A program made the position numbers and the translations under genes. The notes under the pieces were generated by a model. That model searched no databases. It was not told the origin of the DNA and saw nothing but the letters and a program-made list of their open reading frames with translations. A stretch of DNA of 13,335 nt from an uncultured Aliiroseovarius sp. (GTDB taxonomy: Bacteria > Pseudomonadota > Alphaproteobacteria > Rhodobacterales > Rhodobacteraceae), in the NCBI GenBank assembly GCA_938023895.1, contig CALJDH010000167.1:1-13335 (forward strand). The letters are read 5' to 3'. Within the stretch, counting starts at the first letter, position 1. Each line of letters opens with the position of its first letter. This document shows, in pieces, positions 6,653-13,335 of this stretch.

Positions 6653-7627
6653 ATGCAGAATTGGTCAAAATCCGACTCCAGAACGCGTGAAATTGCATTT
6701 CTCTTGTTCGACAGGTTCTCGAACCTCGCGCTGGCAAATCTGTTGGAGCCGCTGCGCGCAACCAACACCTTGTTGGGGCGCGAGGCGTATCGCTGGCGCA
6801 TTGTGACGCCGGATGACAACGTTGCGCATACCTCAAGCGGGTTGCCAATCATGCCCACCGCGCGACTGGCGGACATTGACAAGGGGGACGTGGTTTATGC
6901 CGTGGCCAGTTATGACCATGTTCGCCACGCAACCGCGCAGACACGTAAGGTTCTACGCGGTTTGGCTGGGCGATTCTCATCGGTGGCAGGGGTGGACGCC
7001 GGGTGTTGGCTGTTAGGGGCGGCAGGGCTGCTGGATGGGTATCGTGCAACCATTCACTTTGACTTGCAGGACGCCTTTGCCGAACAGTTCACCGATATCG
7101 AGGTTGAGCGGGCGCGCTGGTTGCAGGATCGTAACCGGATCACCTGCAGCGGGGGGATGGCGGCGTATGAGCTAACTTGCGAATTGATCGGGCAGGATCA
7201 CGGTGCCGCCATTTTGCTAGAGATCAACCAGATGTTCATGTCCGAGAACGCCACCGCGCCGCAGATCGTTGCGAGAGCGCGTTCGGATCGCCGTGTGGAC
7301 ACATGCCTGCGTGCGATGGAAGCCAATATAGAGGTCCCGCTGACCATTCCTGCATTGGCGCGACTGTCGGGCTGTCGGCAACGCGATCTCGAGGCACGTT
7401 TCGAACGCCACTTTGGGGCCTCACCCCGCAAGGTCTATCGTCGCCTGCGTTTGAACGCGGCGCGGCGGATGTTGGAAGCGGGCGGATTGTCGGTTGCTGA
7501 AGTCTCGCTCCGATCAGGATACGCGGATGCCAGCGCCTTCGCTCGTGCGTTCCGTCAGGAGTTCGGTTTGACGCCTTTGGCGGTTGCACGGGGTGAACTG
7601 GTCAGGGCAGGGGTGTCACGCCGATGA
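6653..7627 (+). CDS. cdhR: GlxA-family AraC-type transcriptional regulator, CdhR-like
   Basis: A 324-residue regulator with a DJ-1/PfpI (glutamine-amidotransferase-like) sensor domain at about 13-185 and a C-terminal AraC helix-turn-helix domain at about 215-312. The sensor part has IAFLLFDRFSNLAL, LEPLRATN, GVDAGCWLLGAAGLLDGYRAT (Cys118 at the nucleophile-elbow position) and ITCSGGMAAYEL, all typical of GlxA/CdhR/GbdR-like regulators. The second recognition helix is GYADASAFARAFRQEFGLTP at 289-308. Such proteins sense quaternary amines or related catabolites, and Pseudomonas CdhR activates carnitine genes. Here it is divergent from the BKACE gene, 82 bp away, so it probably activates that operon. 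I choose the ATG at 6653 because it gives a family-length N-terminus. The frame stays open a further 213 nt upstream, but that part runs antisense through the BKACE start. The ribosome binding site is weak. The 3' end overlaps the nnrU-like gene by 26 bp. Confidence 0.87.
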   Translation: MQNWSKSDSRTREIAFLLFDRFSNLALANLLEPLRATNTLLGREAYRWRIVTPDDNVAHTSSGLPIMPTARLADIDKGDVVYAVASYDHVRHATAQTRKVLRGLAGRFSSVAGVDAGCWLLGAAGLLDGYRATIHFDLQDAFAEQFTDIEVERARWLQDRNRITCSGGMAAYELTCELIGQDHGAAILLEINQMFMSENATAPQIVARARSDRRVDTCLRAMEANIEVPLTIPALARLSGCRQRDLEARFERHFGASPRKVYRRLRLNAARRMLEAGGLSVAEVSLRSGYADASAFARAFRQEFGLTPLAVARGELVRAGVSRR

Positions 7628-8258
7628 ACGCGCTGTGGACATGCAAGAGCAGAAGATAAATGGCGATGCCAATGCAGACGCGTATCAGGCCGGTCCTTGT
7701 GATTGCGATGTCTCGCTGCGTGTGTGAAAGGTGCTGCCATTTCTCGAGGCCTAGAAGTCTCTGGTTCCGTTTGTCGATGATCCGTTTTCCAAAGAATGAA
7801 AAGCTGGCGAACAACCCGAACAGGATCAAATGCGCAAGATTGCCATTGGGGATCAAATGGCCCAACGACCAAAGAAGTAATGCCGCCAGCAGAGGGTGGC
7901 GCGCCCAACCGATGATACCTGCTGCTTGCGGGTCGAACCGATCATTGTTGCCGCCGCCGAAAGACAGCGGGTTCGGGCGCCCGATCGCCAAAGACGCGAT
8001 CAACACTGCGCCTGCCATTGCGATCAGCGTCACGTAGTTCTGCCAAGGCGCCCAAGGCCACAGCTCGACATAGGGCGCGCGGTTTGCGGCGATGATCACC
8101 AAGGTCAGGGCTGCGATGGATAGCGCTGAATAGCCCAGCGTGAAGCCGCGTGCGCCCAGATGCGCAACGATCTGGGCCTTGTTGCCGGGCCGTACAGGGA
8201 TCGAGTGCGTCAGGAAAAACGCAAGGATCGCAATGATATAGATGGCCCAATCCAGCAT
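7602..8258 (-). CDS. nnrU: NnrU-family integral membrane protein
   Basis: A 218-residue hydrophobic protein of the NnrU family. Likely membrane segments are at about 2-20, 38-58, 75-93, 122-135, 140-156 and 188-207. Family landmarks are the early histidine (His18, FFLTHSIPVRP), NPLSFGGGN near 96-104, and GWARHPLLAALLLWSLGHLIPNG with His121 and His134. NnrU was named from nitric-oxide/nitrite reductase gene clusters of Rhodobacter-type bacteria, and plant zeta-carotene isomerase Z-ISO is a haem-binding relative; the biochemical role of the bacterial protein is not settled. No denitrification gene is in view here. The gene lies 44 bp downstream of glucokinase on the same strand and may be read from it. 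GGAG upstream of the ATG at 8258 supports the start. Its last 26 bp overlap the end of the convergent cdhR-like gene. Confidence 0.83.
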   Translation of the reverse strand: MLDWAIYIIAILAFFLTHSIPVRPGNKAQIVAHLGARGFTLGYSALSIAALTLVIIAANRAPYVELWPWAPWQNYVTLIAMAGAVLIASLAIGRPNPLSFGGGNNDRFDPQAAGIIGWARHPLLAALLLWSLGHLIPNGNLAHLILFGLFASFSFFGKRIIDKRNQRLLGLEKWQHLSHTQRDIAITRTGLIRVCIGIAIYLLLLHVHSAFIGVTPLP

Positions 8259-8302
8259 GAATGTCTCCGCGAACGATCAGTTAAAGCGCAACTTGCCTTG
8301 GG

Positions 8303-9265
8303 CTAGCGCGTGTTGCGGAACTCTTCTAGGAAACTGGCGCAACCGGTCAATGCGGCATAGTCGTCGGTGACCAGACGGATTGGAAACTGATCCAGAAACG
8401 GACCAAACCGCCCTTTATCGTACCATGCTGCCTCGAAATCCGTCTGGGCCAACCACGGCGCAATCGCGCGAGACATTCCGCCTACCAGATAGATGCCGCC
8501 AAAGGGCAGGGTGGTCAGGGCCAGATCGCCCAGAACGGTGCCTAGGATGCAGCTGAACAGGTTGATCGCCTCTTTCGCCATTTTGTCTCCGGCGCCGGCG
8601 TCGGCAAAGATCTGTGCGGATGTCGTGCCGATCGGCTGCCCTGTGCGGTGACAGAGCCAGTCGTGACAATGTCCAAGTCCGCGCCCAGACAGCGCGTCCT
8701 CGATCGCGGCGTGACTAAAACGGCTGCGCAGATACTCGGAAAAAGCAAGCTGATCTGCAGTGCTGACGGGCAGGGTGGCATGGCCACTTTCCGCTGGTGG
8801 CACAATCCGTCCGCCCGTCGTGTGATAGGCTACGGCCGAGTTGAACCCGGTGCCAATTCCGACAACCAGGTGCGCAGCTTCGGGGCTGGCGCTCTGGCCT
8901 GACCGGATGACCTCGACATTGGCGGGATCCAGCGACCCGACTGCATGGGCCTGCGCCTGAAGATCGTTCAGTACATGCGCATCCGGTGCGCCGGTCGCCT
9001 GCGTCAGGGATGTACAATCAATCGCCCAGTCCAGATTGGTCAGTCGTCCCTCTCCGTCACGCACTGGCCCAGCGATGGCGACGGCAGCTTGCTCGACCAT
9101 CACCGTGTCATGACTTTGGCGGTAGGCCGACAGGATGTCGGTCAGGCTGTTATGGTCTGTATTGGCGAATTTACGAATGCTGTCCGGCAGAACCTGCCCG
9201 TCGCGCGCGATGGCAACGCGGGTGTTGGTTCCGCCGACATCCGCGACGATCGAGTGGTGGGGCAT
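8303..9265 (-). CDS. glk: Glucokinase (Glk family, not ROK)
   Basis: A 320-residue cytoplasmic glucokinase of the E. coli Glk type. It has the phosphate-binding ADVGGTNTR at 8-16, Asp101 in the HVLNDLQAQAHAVG segment (the expected catalytic base), GIGTGFNSA at 136-144, the sugar-binding Glu159 and His162 (PAESGH, where GEGGH is usual), Glu189, and the adenosine-loop IYLVGGMS at 258-265. The product phosphorylates glucose released from imported glucosides to glucose 6-phosphate. Its ATG shares one base with the beta-glucosidase stop (TGATG), so the two are translated together. There is no strong Shine-Dalgarno close to the start. The order regulator-glucosidase-glucokinase, divergent from aglE, supports use of glucose units taken up by the Agl transporter. 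Confidence 0.94.
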   Translation of the reverse strand: MPHHSIVADVGGTNTRVAIARDGQVLPDSIRKFANTDHNSLTDILSAYRQSHDTVMVEQAAVAIAGPVRDGEGRLTNLDWAIDCTSLTQATGAPDAHVLNDLQAQAHAVGSLDPANVEVIRSGQSASPEAAHLVVGIGTGFNSAVAYHTTGGRIVPPAESGHATLPVSTADQLAFSEYLRSRFSHAAIEDALSGRGLGHCHDWLCHRTGQPIGTTSAQIFADAGAGDKMAKEAINLFSCILGTVLGDLALTTLPFGGIYLVGGMSRAIAPWLAQTDFEAAWYDKGRFGPFLDQFPIRLVTDDYAALTGCASFLEEFRNTR

Positions 9266-10593
9266 CAGCTGTTCAAAGCCTCTCTGATAGCGCTAAATGA
9301 TGCCTTCGGATAACGGTTTAATGAACTCCAGTCCACATGTATCAGGCCAAATCTTGGTGCATACCCCGCAGCCCACTCGTAGTTGTCCAAAAGAGACCAC
9401 ATGAAATAGCCCTTTACTGGCACGCCTTGCGATACAGCGTGCCGGACCTGTTCCAAATGAGCGGCCAAATAAGCAATGCGGTCCGGGTCGGATAGGGGAT
9501 CACCCGTCAGCTCGGACTGCCCGGCCATGCCGTTTTCGGTCACATAGATCGGCAGGTCACCGGTGAATTCGCGCTGAATCATGGTCAGGAAATGGGACAA
9601 ACCCTCGGGGTAGACCTCCCAGTTCATGGCGGTTTTGGGCAGTGGGCCTTCGACCTCGACTGTGGCGGGCCACGGGGCACCGGCGGGTGCTGCGTCATAA
9701 AGCTTGCGGGTGTAGTAGTTCAGGCCGATCCAGTCGATCGGTTGGGTGATTGTGTCAAAATCATCTTGCCAGCCGTCTGGTAAATACGCACCAAGGCCGT
9801 CCAGCACCTCGTCCGGATAAATGCCCTTGGTGAGGCCCGAGATGAAGAACCGGTTATAGATCGCGTCCTGTACCTGCGCAGCACGGCGCGCGCCGTCTGT
9901 TTCTTGCGCCGGTGCCGCGAACTCCATGTTGCAGACCGCGCCAAGGTTTTTCATGCCCAGCCCACGCATGACCTGCGTCGCGCGTCCATGGGCCAGCAAC
10001 ACATGATGCATGGCGCGGGCGGTGGCGCGGATGTCGCGCAGGCCGGGCGCATGTGCGCCTTCGAAATGCGACAGCCACGAGACGCACCACGGTTCGTTGA
10101 TTGGCGCCGCCGACCAGACACGATCCCCGATACGGGACATGATGACCTCGGTATAGTCCGCAAACCAACTGGCGATGTCGCGGTTACGCCAGCCCCCCAG
10201 ATCGGACAGGGCCGAGGGAAGCTCCCAGTGGTAAAGCGTTGCGGCGGGTTTAATTCCGCGTTCCAGCAGCCCATCGATAAGGCGGTCATAGAAATCCAAG
10301 CCCTGCGCATTCGGCGTGCCGCGTCCTTCGGGCAGGACCCGCGCCCAACTGGTCGAGAAGCGGTAGACGTCAAAGCCCGCGTCTTTCAGCAGGTCCAAGT
10401 CCTCGTCCATCCGGTTCAGGTGATCACAGGCAATAGCACCGTTTTCGGCCCCCGCGACGTTACCGGGGGTGGCGGCGAAATCATCCCAATGGGTGCGCCC
10501 GGCACCCCCTTGGGCGTGGCCTTCAATCTGATAGGAGGACGTTGCAGCCCCGAACAGAAAGTCAGACGGAAAATCAGAGCGATGTGGCAGCAT
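9265..10593 (-). CDS. bglA: Family 1 glycoside hydrolase, beta-glucosidase
   Basis: A 442-residue GH1 beta-glucosidase with the usual family length. The N-terminal signature FLFGAATSSYQIEGH is at 12-26, the acid/base Glu167 lies in INEPW, the nucleophile Glu353 lies in YVTENG, and LNYYTRK, the WSLLDNYEWAAGY aglycone/glucose-binding segment and the final RFGLIHVDW are all present. No signal peptide is seen, so it acts in the cytoplasm on imported beta-linked disaccharides or aryl glucosides. AAGGA lies 9-10 nt upstream of the ATG. The gene follows aglR by 32 bp and overlaps glk by 1 nt, so the three form one operon. It is slightly odd in an alpha-glucoside locus, since GH1 enzymes are retaining beta-glycosidases; the matching alpha-glucosidase would be expected downstream of aglE, outside the window. 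Confidence 0.94.
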   Translation of the reverse strand: MLPHRSDFPSDFLFGAATSSYQIEGHAQGGAGRTHWDDFAATPGNVAGAENGAIACDHLNRMDEDLDLLKDAGFDVYRFSTSWARVLPEGRGTPNAQGLDFYDRLIDGLLERGIKPAATLYHWELPSALSDLGGWRNRDIASWFADYTEVIMSRIGDRVWSAAPINEPWCVSWLSHFEGAHAPGLRDIRATARAMHHVLLAHGRATQVMRGLGMKNLGAVCNMEFAAPAQETDGARRAAQVQDAIYNRFFISGLTKGIYPDEVLDGLGAYLPDGWQDDFDTITQPIDWIGLNYYTRKLYDAAPAGAPWPATVEVEGPLPKTAMNWEVYPEGLSHFLTMIQREFTGDLPIYVTENGMAGQSELTGDPLSDPDRIAYLAAHLEQVRHAVSQGVPVKGYFMWSLLDNYEWAAGYAPRFGLIHVDWSSLNRYPKASFSAIREALNS

Positions 10594-10625
10594 CAGTCTT
10601 GTTCCTTCAGGTTATTCTTTTGTTG

Positions 10626-11651
10626 TTAGTCGCGGCGGGCAGGGCCCGTAGACATGCCCAGCGTCAGCTCGGCTTCAAGCAACAGCTCGGTCGGGCTGTC
10701 CTTTCCGTTGATGATGTCGATCAGCATCTGGGCAGCACGCCGTCCGGCCTCGCGCACCGACGACCGGGTGGCGGTATAGACCGGGATGTCCGAGCCATTG
10801 CGGAAATAGCTGAGGTCATCGTCATAGGTGATCAGGGATACGTCCCGGCCCAGGGTCAGGCCCAATTCCTCGATCCCGCGGCGAACCCCGATGGCCATGA
10901 TGATCGAGCTGACTAGGATGGCGGTGGGGCGATCCGGACGGGCCAGAAGCGAGCGTGTCAGGTCGTGCCCCTGCGCCTCGGTCATTTCGCCGGAAAACAT
11001 CAGGGACGAATCCGGGGTGATCCCGCGTGACACCAAGGCGGCTTCATATCCGGCGCGCCGACGGGCCGCGAAGTCCATATGCTCCAACCCGTTCAGAAGC
11101 GCGATCCGCCTGTGACCCAGATCCAGCAACAGCTCGGTCGCGCGCTGGAAGGCGCGGGTGTTGTTCACGTCGACCCATGCATAAGGCGCGGTCGCGTTCG
11201 AGCTTCGCCCATGCACCACGTAAGGAAGGCCAAGGTCGTTCAGGAAGGGGATACGCCCGTCATTCAGGCTGGGCGCATGGATGATCAGACCATCGACATT
11301 CCGCTTGGTGGCAAAGCTGCGATAGGCCTGTTCTTCGTCATCATCCGATACGACGGACATCAGCATGTCATAGCCGTTGCGCGAATAGACCTCGCCGGCG
11401 CCTGCCGTGAAATCAGCGAAGATTGGGTTCACCATCTCGTGCTTGGCGCTGATGGGGATGACGTGTCCGATGGCCATTGCGCGGCCCGTTGCCAGCGCGC
11501 GGGCGCGGGTGTTGGGGGCGTATCCATGGGCGCGGGCGGCGGCGGCGACCTTCTTGCGCGTGGCTTCGGACACTTCGGGATAGCCGTTCAAGGCACGGCT
11601 GACCGTGGTCGGCGAAAGTCCGAGCAAATCAGAGAGTTCCTTGAGGGTCAT
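10626..11651 (-). CDS. aglR: LacI-family repressor of the alpha-glucoside locus (AglR-like)
   Basis: A 341-residue LacI/GalR repressor. The DNA-binding head MTLKELSDLLGLSPTTVSRA begins at the chosen start and continues LNGYPEVSEATRKKV, with the helix-turn-helix at about 2-21 and the hinge helix near 44-54. A periplasmic-binding-protein-like effector domain fills about 57-335. I choose the ATG at 11651, which puts the helix-turn-helix at the usual position. A TTG at 11666 would add five residues but has no ribosome binding site. The gene is divergent from aglE and upstream of bglA and glk, which it probably controls together with itself. One of two matching operator candidates sits in its 5' leader, from 9 nt upstream of the ATG. 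The effector is likely an imported glucoside or glucose. The position next to AglE makes the AglR name reasonable, but specificity is inferred. Confidence 0.9.
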   Translation of the reverse strand: MTLKELSDLLGLSPTTVSRALNGYPEVSEATRKKVAAAARAHGYAPNTRARALATGRAMAIGHVIPISAKHEMVNPIFADFTAGAGEVYSRNGYDMLMSVVSDDDEEQAYRSFATKRNVDGLIIHAPSLNDGRIPFLNDLGLPYVVHGRSSNATAPYAWVDVNNTRAFQRATELLLDLGHRRIALLNGLEHMDFAARRRAGYEAALVSRGITPDSSLMFSGEMTEAQGHDLTRSLLARPDRPTAILVSSIIMAIGVRRGIEELGLTLGRDVSLITYDDDLSYFRNGSDIPVYTATRSSVREAGRRAAQMLIDIINGKDSPTELLLEAELTLGMSTGPARRD

Positions 11652-11659
11652 GCGCGCGG

Positions 11660-11677
11660 TATCCAAAGCGGTTTGAA
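11660..11677 (-). promoter_or_regulatory. Candidate AglR operator in the aglR leader
   Basis: On the minus strand this reads TTCAAACCGCTTTGGATA. It matches 17 of 18 positions of the operator in front of aglE, in the same orientation relative to its gene. The core CAAACCGCTTTG is a 12-bp LacI-type palindrome with one broken pair. It lies between the predicted aglR promoter and the ATG, which fits autoregulation by blocking elongation. Confidence 0.72.
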
Positions 11678-11703
11678 GGTGGTTTCTGGCCGGTGATGGT
11701 AAG

Positions 11704-11775
11704 TGTTAACGCCTACGCTATTCGCGAAAACCTTATCATGTAAAGCTCAAAATGCAATAAATGGTGGCGCTAACA
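11704..11775. repeat. Pair of inverted 10-mers (TGTTARCGCC) in the aglR-aglE gap
   Basis: TGTTAACGCC at 11704-11713 recurs inverted as GGCGCTAACA at 11766-11775, with 9 of 10 positions matching. The arms are 52 nt apart and bracket the likely aglR promoter. They could bind a second regulator, but no known motif is claimed. Confidence 0.35.
11730..11757 (-). promoter_or_regulatory. Possible aglR promoter
   Basis: On the minus strand TTGCAT (11757-11752) and TAAGGT (11735-11730) are 16 nt apart, placing transcription start near 11723, about 70 nt upstream of the aglR ATG. The boxes match the sigma-70 consensus only in part, and an alternative TTTACA-N18-TAGCGT pair overlaps them. Confidence 0.3.
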
Positions 11776-11781
11776 TTACTG

Positions 11782-11809
11782 TTGACAGGAATCGGAATAC
11801 GGGTAAGGG
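11782..11809 (+). promoter_or_regulatory. Probable aglE promoter
   Basis: A perfect -35 box TTGACA (11782-11787) is followed after 16 nt by TAAGGG (11804-11809), a poor -10. Transcription would start near 11816, immediately before the operator candidate at 11817-11834, the classic place for LacI-type repression. The leader would be about 98 nt. Confidence 0.5.
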
Positions 11810-11816
11810 TGGGGTA

Positions 11817-11834
11817 TTCAAAGCGCTTTGGATA
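11817..11834 (+). promoter_or_regulatory. Candidate AglR operator in front of aglE
   Basis: TTCAAAGCGCTTTGGATA contains the perfect 12-bp palindrome CAAAGCGCTTTG (11819-11830) with the central CG usual for LacI-family sites. It overlaps the predicted transcription start of aglE. A near-identical copy faces aglR 155-157 bp away, so joint repression, perhaps with looping, is likely. Confidence 0.82.
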
Positions 11835-11913
11835 ATTTGGAGATCCGCATGGCGCAGCCGGTTTTTCCGGCCCAATCATCATCGGGCTCGATGAAATGTC
11901 GTGGGAGGACATT

Positions 11914-13266
11914 ATGAAGAACGTGTTTTACGCAAGCGCTGCCGCGCTCGCCTTGTCGGCTGGCGCTGGATTTGCCGACGGGCATCTGAAGTTTGCCCCA
12001 GGGGACGGGGCGTTTACCTGGGATAGCTTTGAGGCGCTGAAGTCGATGGATCTGTCGGGCGAGACGATCTCCATCCTTGGCCCGTGGCTTGGCCCGGACA
12101 AGGAACTGGTGGAAAGCGTCATCCACTATTTCGAAGCCGCCACCGGCGCGGATGTGCAGTATTCCGGCTCGGACAGCTTTGAGCAGCAGATCGTGATCGA
12201 TACTGAAGCAGGCAGCGCACCCAGCATTGCGGTGTTCCCGCAGCCGGGGCTTGCTGCGGATCTGGCTTCGAAAGGTTATCTGTCGGCGTTGCCTGATGGC
12301 ACGGCTGATTGGGTGCGTGACAACTATGCGGCTGGTCAAAGCTGGGTAGATCTGGGCACTTATGCCGGGAAAGATGGCAATCCCGCCCACTATGGATTCT
12401 TCTACAAGGTCGATCTGAAGTCGCTGGTGTGGTACGTGCCCGAAAACTTCGAAGACGCTGGCTACGATGTGCCGCAGTCGATGGAAGAGCTGAAGGCGCT
12501 GACCGATCAGATCGTAGCAGATGGCGGCGTTCCGTGGTGCATCGGTCTGGGATCTGGCGGCGCGACCGGCTGGCCAGCGACCGACTGGGTTGAGGACATG
12601 ATGCTTCGCACCCAAACGCCTGCGGATTATGACGCGTGGGTCGCTAATGATCTGAAATTCGACGACCCCAAAGTTGTTGCCGCGATCGAGGAATTCGGCG
12701 CGTTTGCCCGCAATGACGCCTACGTATCAGGCGGCGCAGGGGCAGTGGCCACCACTGATTTCCGCGACAGCCCGCAGGGCATGTTCGCCTCGCCGCCGCA
12801 GTGCTACATGCACCGTCAGGCCAGCTTCATTCCCAGCTTCTTCCCGGAAGGCACTGAAATTGGAGTGGACGCGGATTTCTTCTACTTCCCGGCTTACGAG
12901 GGCAAGGATCTTGGTAAGCCTGTCTTGGGCGCCGGTACATTGTGGGCGATCACCTCTGACAGCAAAGGCGCGCAGGCCTTCATGGAGTTCCTGAAGTCCC
13001 CCATCGCGCACGAAGTCTGGATGGCGCAGACCGGGTTCCTGACCCCGCATAAGGGTGTGAACACCGGCGTCTATACAGACCCGACCGTGGCCAAGATGAA
13101 CGACATCCTGCTGAATGCTGACACATTCCGCTTCGACGGATCGGATCTGATGCCGGGTGCGGTTGGCGCAGGCGTCTTCTGGACCGGCATGGTAGACTAT
13201 GCTGGCGGCAAAGACGCGGCAGAAGTTGCGGCCTCGATCCAGTCCACCTGGGACTCGATCAAGTAA
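11914..13266 (+). CDS. aglE: Alpha-glucoside ABC transporter, periplasmic substrate-binding protein (AglE)
   Basis: A 450-residue family 1 extracellular solute-binding protein. A signal peptide covers about 1-21 (MKN start, hydrophobic AAALALSAGAG core, cleavage near GFA|DG). There is no lipobox cysteine, so the mature protein should be free in the periplasm. Characteristic parts are ISILGPWLGPDKELVESVIHYFE, the SIAVFPQPGL segment near 104-113, YKVDLKSLVWYVPENFEDAG, PWCIGLGSGGATGWPATDW, and the ligand-cleft ends GAGTLWAITSDSKGAQAF and TGFLTPHKGV. These match AglE-type proteins that bind sucrose, maltose or trehalose-like alpha-glucosides; ligand preference is inferred from the family. The ATG at 11914 is preceded by GGGAGGA; an in-frame ATG at 11896 would place six residues ahead of the signal peptide and lacks that site. 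It is divergent from aglR and is presumably followed by aglF and aglG permease genes beyond the window. Confidence 0.93.
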   Translation: MKNVFYASAAALALSAGAGFADGHLKFAPGDGAFTWDSFEALKSMDLSGETISILGPWLGPDKELVESVIHYFEAATGADVQYSGSDSFEQQIVIDTEAGSAPSIAVFPQPGLAADLASKGYLSALPDGTADWVRDNYAAGQSWVDLGTYAGKDGNPAHYGFFYKVDLKSLVWYVPENFEDAGYDVPQSMEELKALTDQIVADGGVPWCIGLGSGGATGWPATDWVEDMMLRTQTPADYDAWVANDLKFDDPKVVAAIEEFGAFARNDAYVSGGAGAVATTDFRDSPQGMFASPPQCYMHRQASFIPSFFPEGTEIGVDADFFYFPAYEGKDLGKPVLGAGTLWAITSDSKGAQAFMEFLKSPIAHEVWMAQTGFLTPHKGVNTGVYTDPTVAKMNDILLNADTFRFDGSDLMPGAVGAGVFWTGMVDYAGGKDAAEVAASIQSTWDSIK

Positions 13267-13286
13267 TCCGGACCTAAGCAACTCAC

Positions 13287-13309
13287 CCCCGGCGGCACCG
13301 TCGCCGGGG
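13287..13309 (+). terminator. Strong GC hairpin after aglE without a T tract
   Basis: CCCCGGCG (13287-13294) and CGCCGGGG (13302-13309) form a perfect 8-bp stem with a 7-nt loop, 20 bp after the aglE stop. No run of T follows, so it is more likely an mRNA 3'-end stabiliser or partial attenuator that raises the level of the binding protein over the permeases than a full terminator. The last 26 bp of the window hold no gene that I can support. Confidence 0.6.
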
Positions 13310-13335
13310 CGTATCATCCACACCGAAGGGCCAGC

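Noticed and set aside
6689..6701. GAAAT-TGC-ATTTC palindrome in the cdhR-like gene
   Set aside because: It encodes conserved sensor-domain residues (EIAF) and has no second copy nearby, so coding constraint and chance explain it.
8259..8302. Possible terminator between glk and the nnrU-like gene
   Set aside because: Only a short, widely spaced CGCAAC/GTTGCG pairing is present, partly inside glk, with no T tract.
11652..11666. Five-codon extension of aglR from a TTG start
   Set aside because: There is no ribosome binding site upstream, and LacI-family proteins of this type begin at MTLKEL.
11818..12615. 265-residue minus-strand open frame across the aglE start
   Set aside because: It is antisense to aglE including its signal peptide, is His/Arg-rich, and covers the operator; no family is recognisable.

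Overview
The window looks like the chromosome of a Rhodobacterales (Roseobacter-group) alphaproteobacterium. The evidence is GC-rich, densely packed genes, an AglR/AglE alpha-glucoside locus, a fused carnitine dehydrogenase-thioesterase and an NnrU-family protein. I cannot name the species from the sequence. No rRNA, tRNA, CRISPR array, insertion sequence or phage gene was seen.

Region 1 (1-6570, minus strand) is one very tight operon. Read in transcription order it encodes a BKACE-type dehydrocarnitine cleavage enzyme, a short-chain dehydrogenase, an L-carnitine dehydrogenase fused to a thioesterase, an acyl-CoA dehydrogenase, an ADP-forming acyl-CoA synthetase, and the start of a CaiD-like crotonobetainyl-CoA hydratase that runs off the left edge. 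Every junction is an overlap, an abutment or a 1-nt gap. Together the genes account for gamma-butyrobetaine -> gamma-butyrobetainyl-CoA -> crotonobetainyl-CoA -> L-carnitinyl-CoA -> L-carnitine -> 3-dehydrocarnitine -> betainyl-CoA + acetoacetate -> glycine betaine. The short-chain dehydrogenase has no obvious place in that scheme and is the most open part of the operon.

Region 2 (6571-7627) is an 82-bp divergent promoter followed by a CdhR/GlxA-type AraC-family regulator on the plus strand, the probable activator of the carnitine operon. The regulator's 3' end overlaps, tail to tail, the 3' end of an nnrU-like membrane protein gene.

Region 3 (7602-13335) is a sugar locus. On the minus strand, in transcription order, are a LacI-family repressor (aglR), a family 1 beta-glucosidase, a glucokinase and the nnrU-like gene. 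Divergently, on the plus strand, is aglE, the periplasmic binding protein of an alpha-glucoside ABC transporter, whose permease genes presumably lie beyond the right edge. The 262-bp gap between aglR and aglE carries two matching 18-bp operator candidates, one facing each gene, and a good -35 box for aglE. A strong GC hairpin follows aglE. The expected scheme is that AglE captures a glucoside, the sugar is imported and hydrolysed in the cytoplasm, glucokinase traps the glucose, and AglR shuts both transcription units when no glucoside is present.
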